A DNA stretch of 64,000 nt from Erythrobacter sp. SG61-1L. Lineage in GTDB: Bacteria; Pseudomonadota; Alphaproteobacteria; Sphingomonadales; Sphingomonadaceae. Each line of letters starts with the position of its first letter. Position 1 is the stretch's first letter. A program made the position numbers and the translations under genes. Where the stretch lies: assembly GCF_001305965.1 (NCBI RefSeq), contig NZ_JXQC01000003.1, positions 3,124,861 to 3,188,860 of the forward strand, read 5' to 3'. Below, piece by piece: positions 61,649-64,000 of the stretch. Below the pieces are notes generated by a model. That model did not search any database and was not told the origin of the DNA. It was given only the letters and a program-made list of their open reading frames with translations.

Positions 61649-62320
61649 ATGTGGCAACTCTATCAATTCCCCCTTTGCCCCTTCTCCCGCAAGGTCCGGT
61701 TGCTGCTGAGCGAAAAGGGCGTCGCCTATGAGCTGGAGCGCGAAAATCCGTGGGAAGGGCGTGACGAGTTCTATGCGCTGAACCCCGCCGGGCGCACCCC
61801 GGTGCTGCGCAATGCGGAACGCAACATCACCCTGGTGGATAGCCGGGCGATCTGCGAATATTTCGAAGAGACGGTGGACAAGACGCCGATGATCGTGGGT
61901 ACGGCCCAGAACCGCGCGGAAATCCGCCGGTTGGTGGCCCTGTTCGACGAGAATTTCTATAACGACGTCACTCTGCCGTTCCTCAACGAGCGGATGAAGA
62001 AGCGCCTGTTCATGCGCGCGCCGCCGGATTCGCAATTGCTGCGTTCCGCGATGAAGCTGGCGAACGACCATCTCGATTACATGGACTGGCTGATCGACAA
62101 TCGCCCCTGGCTGGCGGGTTCGCAGATGAGCCTGGCCGATCTGGCCGCCGCCGCGCAGATTTCCGTCGCGGATTATCTGGGCGGGATCGACTGGTCCGGC
62201 CATGAACAGACGCGCGGCTGGTATTCCGTGTTCAAGAGCCGCCCGAGCTTCCGCCCGCTGCTTTCCGAGCGGATGGACGTGATCAAGCCGCCCAGCCACT
62301 ACGCGGATGTGAATGCGTGA
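61649..62320 (+). CDS. glutathione S-transferase family protein
   Basis: A 223-aa cytosolic protein. The N-terminal thioredoxin-like part has FPLCPFSRKVRLLLSEKG with a CPF-S motif, so Cys10-type or Ser11 catalysis is possible, and VDSRAICEYFEE follows. The C-terminal helical part has WLAGSQMSLADLAAAAQISV. Its likely role is detoxification or maleylpyruvate-isomerase-like chemistry. It is divergent from the LigD-like gene with 97 bp between starts. Confidence 0.88.
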   Translation: MWQLYQFPLCPFSRKVRLLLSEKGVAYELERENPWEGRDEFYALNPAGRTPVLRNAERNITLVDSRAICEYFEETVDKTPMIVGTAQNRAEIRRLVALFDENFYNDVTLPFLNERMKKRLFMRAPPDSQLLRSAMKLANDHLDYMDWLIDNRPWLAGSQMSLADLAAAAQISVADYLGGIDWSGHEQTRGWYSVFKSRPSFRPLLSERMDVIKPPSHYADVNA

Positions 62321-62594
62321 GTGACTTCCCTTAAAGGGAGAGTTGCCGAGCGCGTTCTGAATTGAACTGACTGCTCAGCTTCACTACAATTCCGGATGCA
62401 GATGGCATTTGTCACCGGGTTCATCGCTCGGGTTGTTGCGGACGTCCAGGCAAGGGTCATCTGCTTCCAATCAGGCGCTCGACAAATGTGCTCTTGAGGT
62501 AAGTTCAGCGCCTGTCGCCGGGGTTTTGCACAGTTTCCCCTCCCCTTGCAGGGGGGGACCTGCATCCCCCATATTCGGGCGAAAGGAGATTCCC

Positions 62595-62993
62595 ATGCCC
62601 GAGAAGATGAACCTCACCGAAGAGGAATGGCGCGAGCGCCTTAGCCCGGAAGCCTACACAATCCTGCGGCGGGCGGGGACGGAGCGGGCTTTCACCGGCA
62701 AGTATGAGAAGAACAAGGCTGCCGGCATCTATCACTGCGCGGGCTGCGGCTTGCCGCTGTTCGCCAGCGAAACCAAATATGACAGCGGATCGGGCTGGCC
62801 CAGCTTCATGGCCCCGGTCGAAGGTGAAGCGGTGGAGGAACTGCGCGATGTGTCGCATGGCATGGTTCGCACCGAAGTGCGCTGCGCCCGCTGCGAAGGG
62901 CATCTGGGCCATGTCTTCCCCGATGGTCCGGGACCGGACGGCCTGCGCTATTGCATCAATTCCGCCAGTCTGGACTTCGAGCCGAAGGACTGA
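62595..62993 (+). CDS. msrB: peptide methionine-(R)-S-oxide reductase MsrB
   Basis: MsrB reduces R-methionine sulfoxide in proteins. The 132-aa protein starts at ATG 62595 behind AAAGGAG. Zinc Cys pairs are in CAGCGLP and CARCEGH; the catalytic Cys lies in [21 protein letters not shown] is the substrate loop. Length is typical for the family. About 270 bp upstream hold no clear gene. Confidence 0.96.
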   Translation: MPEKMNLTEEEWRERLSPEAYTILRRAGTERAFTGKYEKNKAAGIYHCAGCGLPLFASETKYDSGSGWPSFMAPVEGEAVEELRDVSHGMVRTEVRCARCEGHLGHVFPDGPGPDGLRYCINSASLDFEPKD

Positions 62994-63122
62994 CGGTGCC
63001 GCCGGGAAGGTGGGTGGCTAAATTCGCCGTTAACGCCCCGTTACTATTCCCCTATGCATCGAAAAACTCGGAAGCGGGCTGCGCGGCGTGCGCAGGCGTC
63101 AGGGCAAGGATAGAATAGCCGC

Positions 63123-64000
63123 ATGGCACGCAATCGCAGCGTGGGTTCGAAAGCGAAGCCGCGCGACAGGGTGAGGGACAGCGGTTCTGGCGGTGGCGGT
63201 CGGAAGTCCTCCGGCCGGTTCCGCCTGTGGATGAAGCGCCTGTTCCTGTGGGGTGGCTTTCTTGCGCTGCTGGGCGCGATCGCTCTGGGCACGGCCGTCT
63301 ATTTCGCCGCCAGCAACCTGCCGAGCTTTTCCGAACTGAAGGACATCAAGGCCGGGCAGACCATTGTGCTGCGCGCGCGCGATGGTTCCGAGATCGTCGC
63401 CATGGGCCCCAGCTATGGCGAATGGCTGAGGTCGGACGAAATCCCGCAGGTGATGAAGGACGCAATGGTCTCCGTCGAAGACCGGCGGTATTATTCGCAT
63501 TTCGGGATCGACCCGCTGGGCCTTGCCCGCGCCATGTGGGTTTCCTGGCGAGATGACGAGCGTGCCCGCGCCACGTCCACCATCACGCAGCAGCTGGCCC
63601 GCAACATCTTCCTCAATTCCAACCGCACCTTCGACCGCAAGGCACGCGAGGCCGTGCTGGCCATGGCGCTGGAATGGAAATTCTCGAAGGAACAGATCCT
63701 CGAGCTGTATCTGAACAAGGTCTATTTCGGGGGCGGGGCCTATGGCATCGATTCCGCCAGCCGCAATTTCTTCAGCCATTCCGCCCGCGATCTGTCGCTG
63801 GGCGAGGCGGCGATCATTGCCGGGCTGGTGAAGGCGCCCAGCCGCTATTCCCCCACCGCCGATGTGCAGGCCGCCGTGACCCGCGCCAATGTGGTGATCG
63901 CCCAGATGAAGAAATACGGCGCGATCTCCCCGGACGAGGCGGATGTGGACGTTTCCGCGGTGAAGCTGGCGCCGCAGCAGGCGCAGAATTCGGTGCGTTA
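63123..64000 (+). CDS. penicillin-binding protein 1A (class A), N-terminal part
   Basis: The open frame from ATG 63123 runs off the right edge, so only the first ~292 residues are seen. A basic cytosolic tail precedes a membrane segment at ~38-62 (FLWGGFLALLGAIALGTAVY). The glycosyltransferase (GT51) domain follows with the catalytic Glu119 in SVEDRRYYSHFGID, STITQQLARNIF, KAREAVLAMALEWKFSKEQI (in part) and LYLNKVYFGGGAYGID. The transpeptidase domain lies outside the window. It builds peptidoglycan at the inner membrane. Confidence 0.95.
   Translation, partial: MARNRSVGSKAKPRDRVRDSGSGGGGRKSSGRFRLWMKRLFLWGGFLALLGAIALGTAVYFAASNLPSFSELKDIKAGQTIVLRARDGSEIVAMGPSYGEWLRSDEIPQVMKDAMVSVEDRRYYSHFGIDPLGLARAMWVSWRDDERARATSTITQQLARNIFLNSNRTFDRKAREAVLAMALEWKFSKEQILELYLNKVYFGGGAYGIDSASRNFFSHSARDLSLGEAAIIAGLVKAPSRYSPTADVQAAVTRANVVIAQMKKYGAISPDEADVDVSAVKLAPQQAQNSVR

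Overview
The window is a piece of chromosome from a high-GC alphaproteobacterium, most likely a sphingomonad (Sphingomonadales, perhaps the Erythrobacter/Novosphingobium side). The basis is indirect: UrcA-family proteins, a ZnuD-like TonB receptor, a DUF2171 protein, a REDY-like HapK protein, NAD and RNR genes of alphaproteobacterial type, and dispersed palindromes of the CGTCATTGCGAG and CTGAGCCTGTCGAAGG types. No ribosomal RNA lies in the window, so genus is not fixed. The content is mostly housekeeping genes with small hypothetical and secreted genes between them. There is no phage, IS transposase, CRISPR array or plasmid function.

Layout. 1-11.5 kb: SDR tail, secreted protein, ftsK, thiamine-phosphate-synthase-like gene, yggS, glnD translationally coupled to an acyl-CoA synthetase, then lgt-midA-VOC. 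11.5-15.6 kb: three tandem secreted alpha/beta-hydrolase paralogues and a membrane protein. 15.6-20 kb: a 5'-nucleotidase lipoprotein and gyrB. 20-21.9 kb: four short minus-strand units (two UrcA proteins and two previously unlisted microproteins of 27 and 26 aa), each with the same upstream sequence block and each followed by a hairpin. This is the most unusual region. 21.9-35 kb: guaA, GNAT, AlkD-like, phoA, DUF924, paired small secreted paralogues, tldD, zf-CHCC protein, ABC ATPase, nadB, GIY-YIG nuclease within inverted repeats, DUF1801. 35-41.5 kb: nrdA, small membrane proteins, DUF2171, PepSY, nrdB, HNH-like protein. 41.5-50.4 kb: secreted and membrane proteins, argB, yggT, folD, marC, LON-domain protein, a thioredoxin-TPR protein and tRNA-Gly(GCC). 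50.5-64 kb: a Gly/Met-rich secreted protein, SDR plus NTF2-like pair, ZnuD-like receptor, dcd, a UDP-glucuronate-epimerase-like gene, MBL hydrolase, sugar transferase, LigD-type polymerase domain, GST, msrB, and the start of a class A PBP.

How the genes work together. Nucleotide supply is well represented (nrdA, nrdB, dcd, guaA, a secreted 5'-nucleotidase, folD). The ribonucleotide reductase genes are split by about 2.5 kb, and both have unusual clusters of GANTC, the CcrM methylation site, upstream. That suggests cell-cycle (GcrA/CcrM) control. Envelope functions (lgt, PBP1A, sugar transferase, epimerase, receptor) are scattered. The best candidate for something undescribed is the UrcA/microprotein cluster at 20.2-21.8 kb, whose four members share a two-part motif at exactly conserved spacing.
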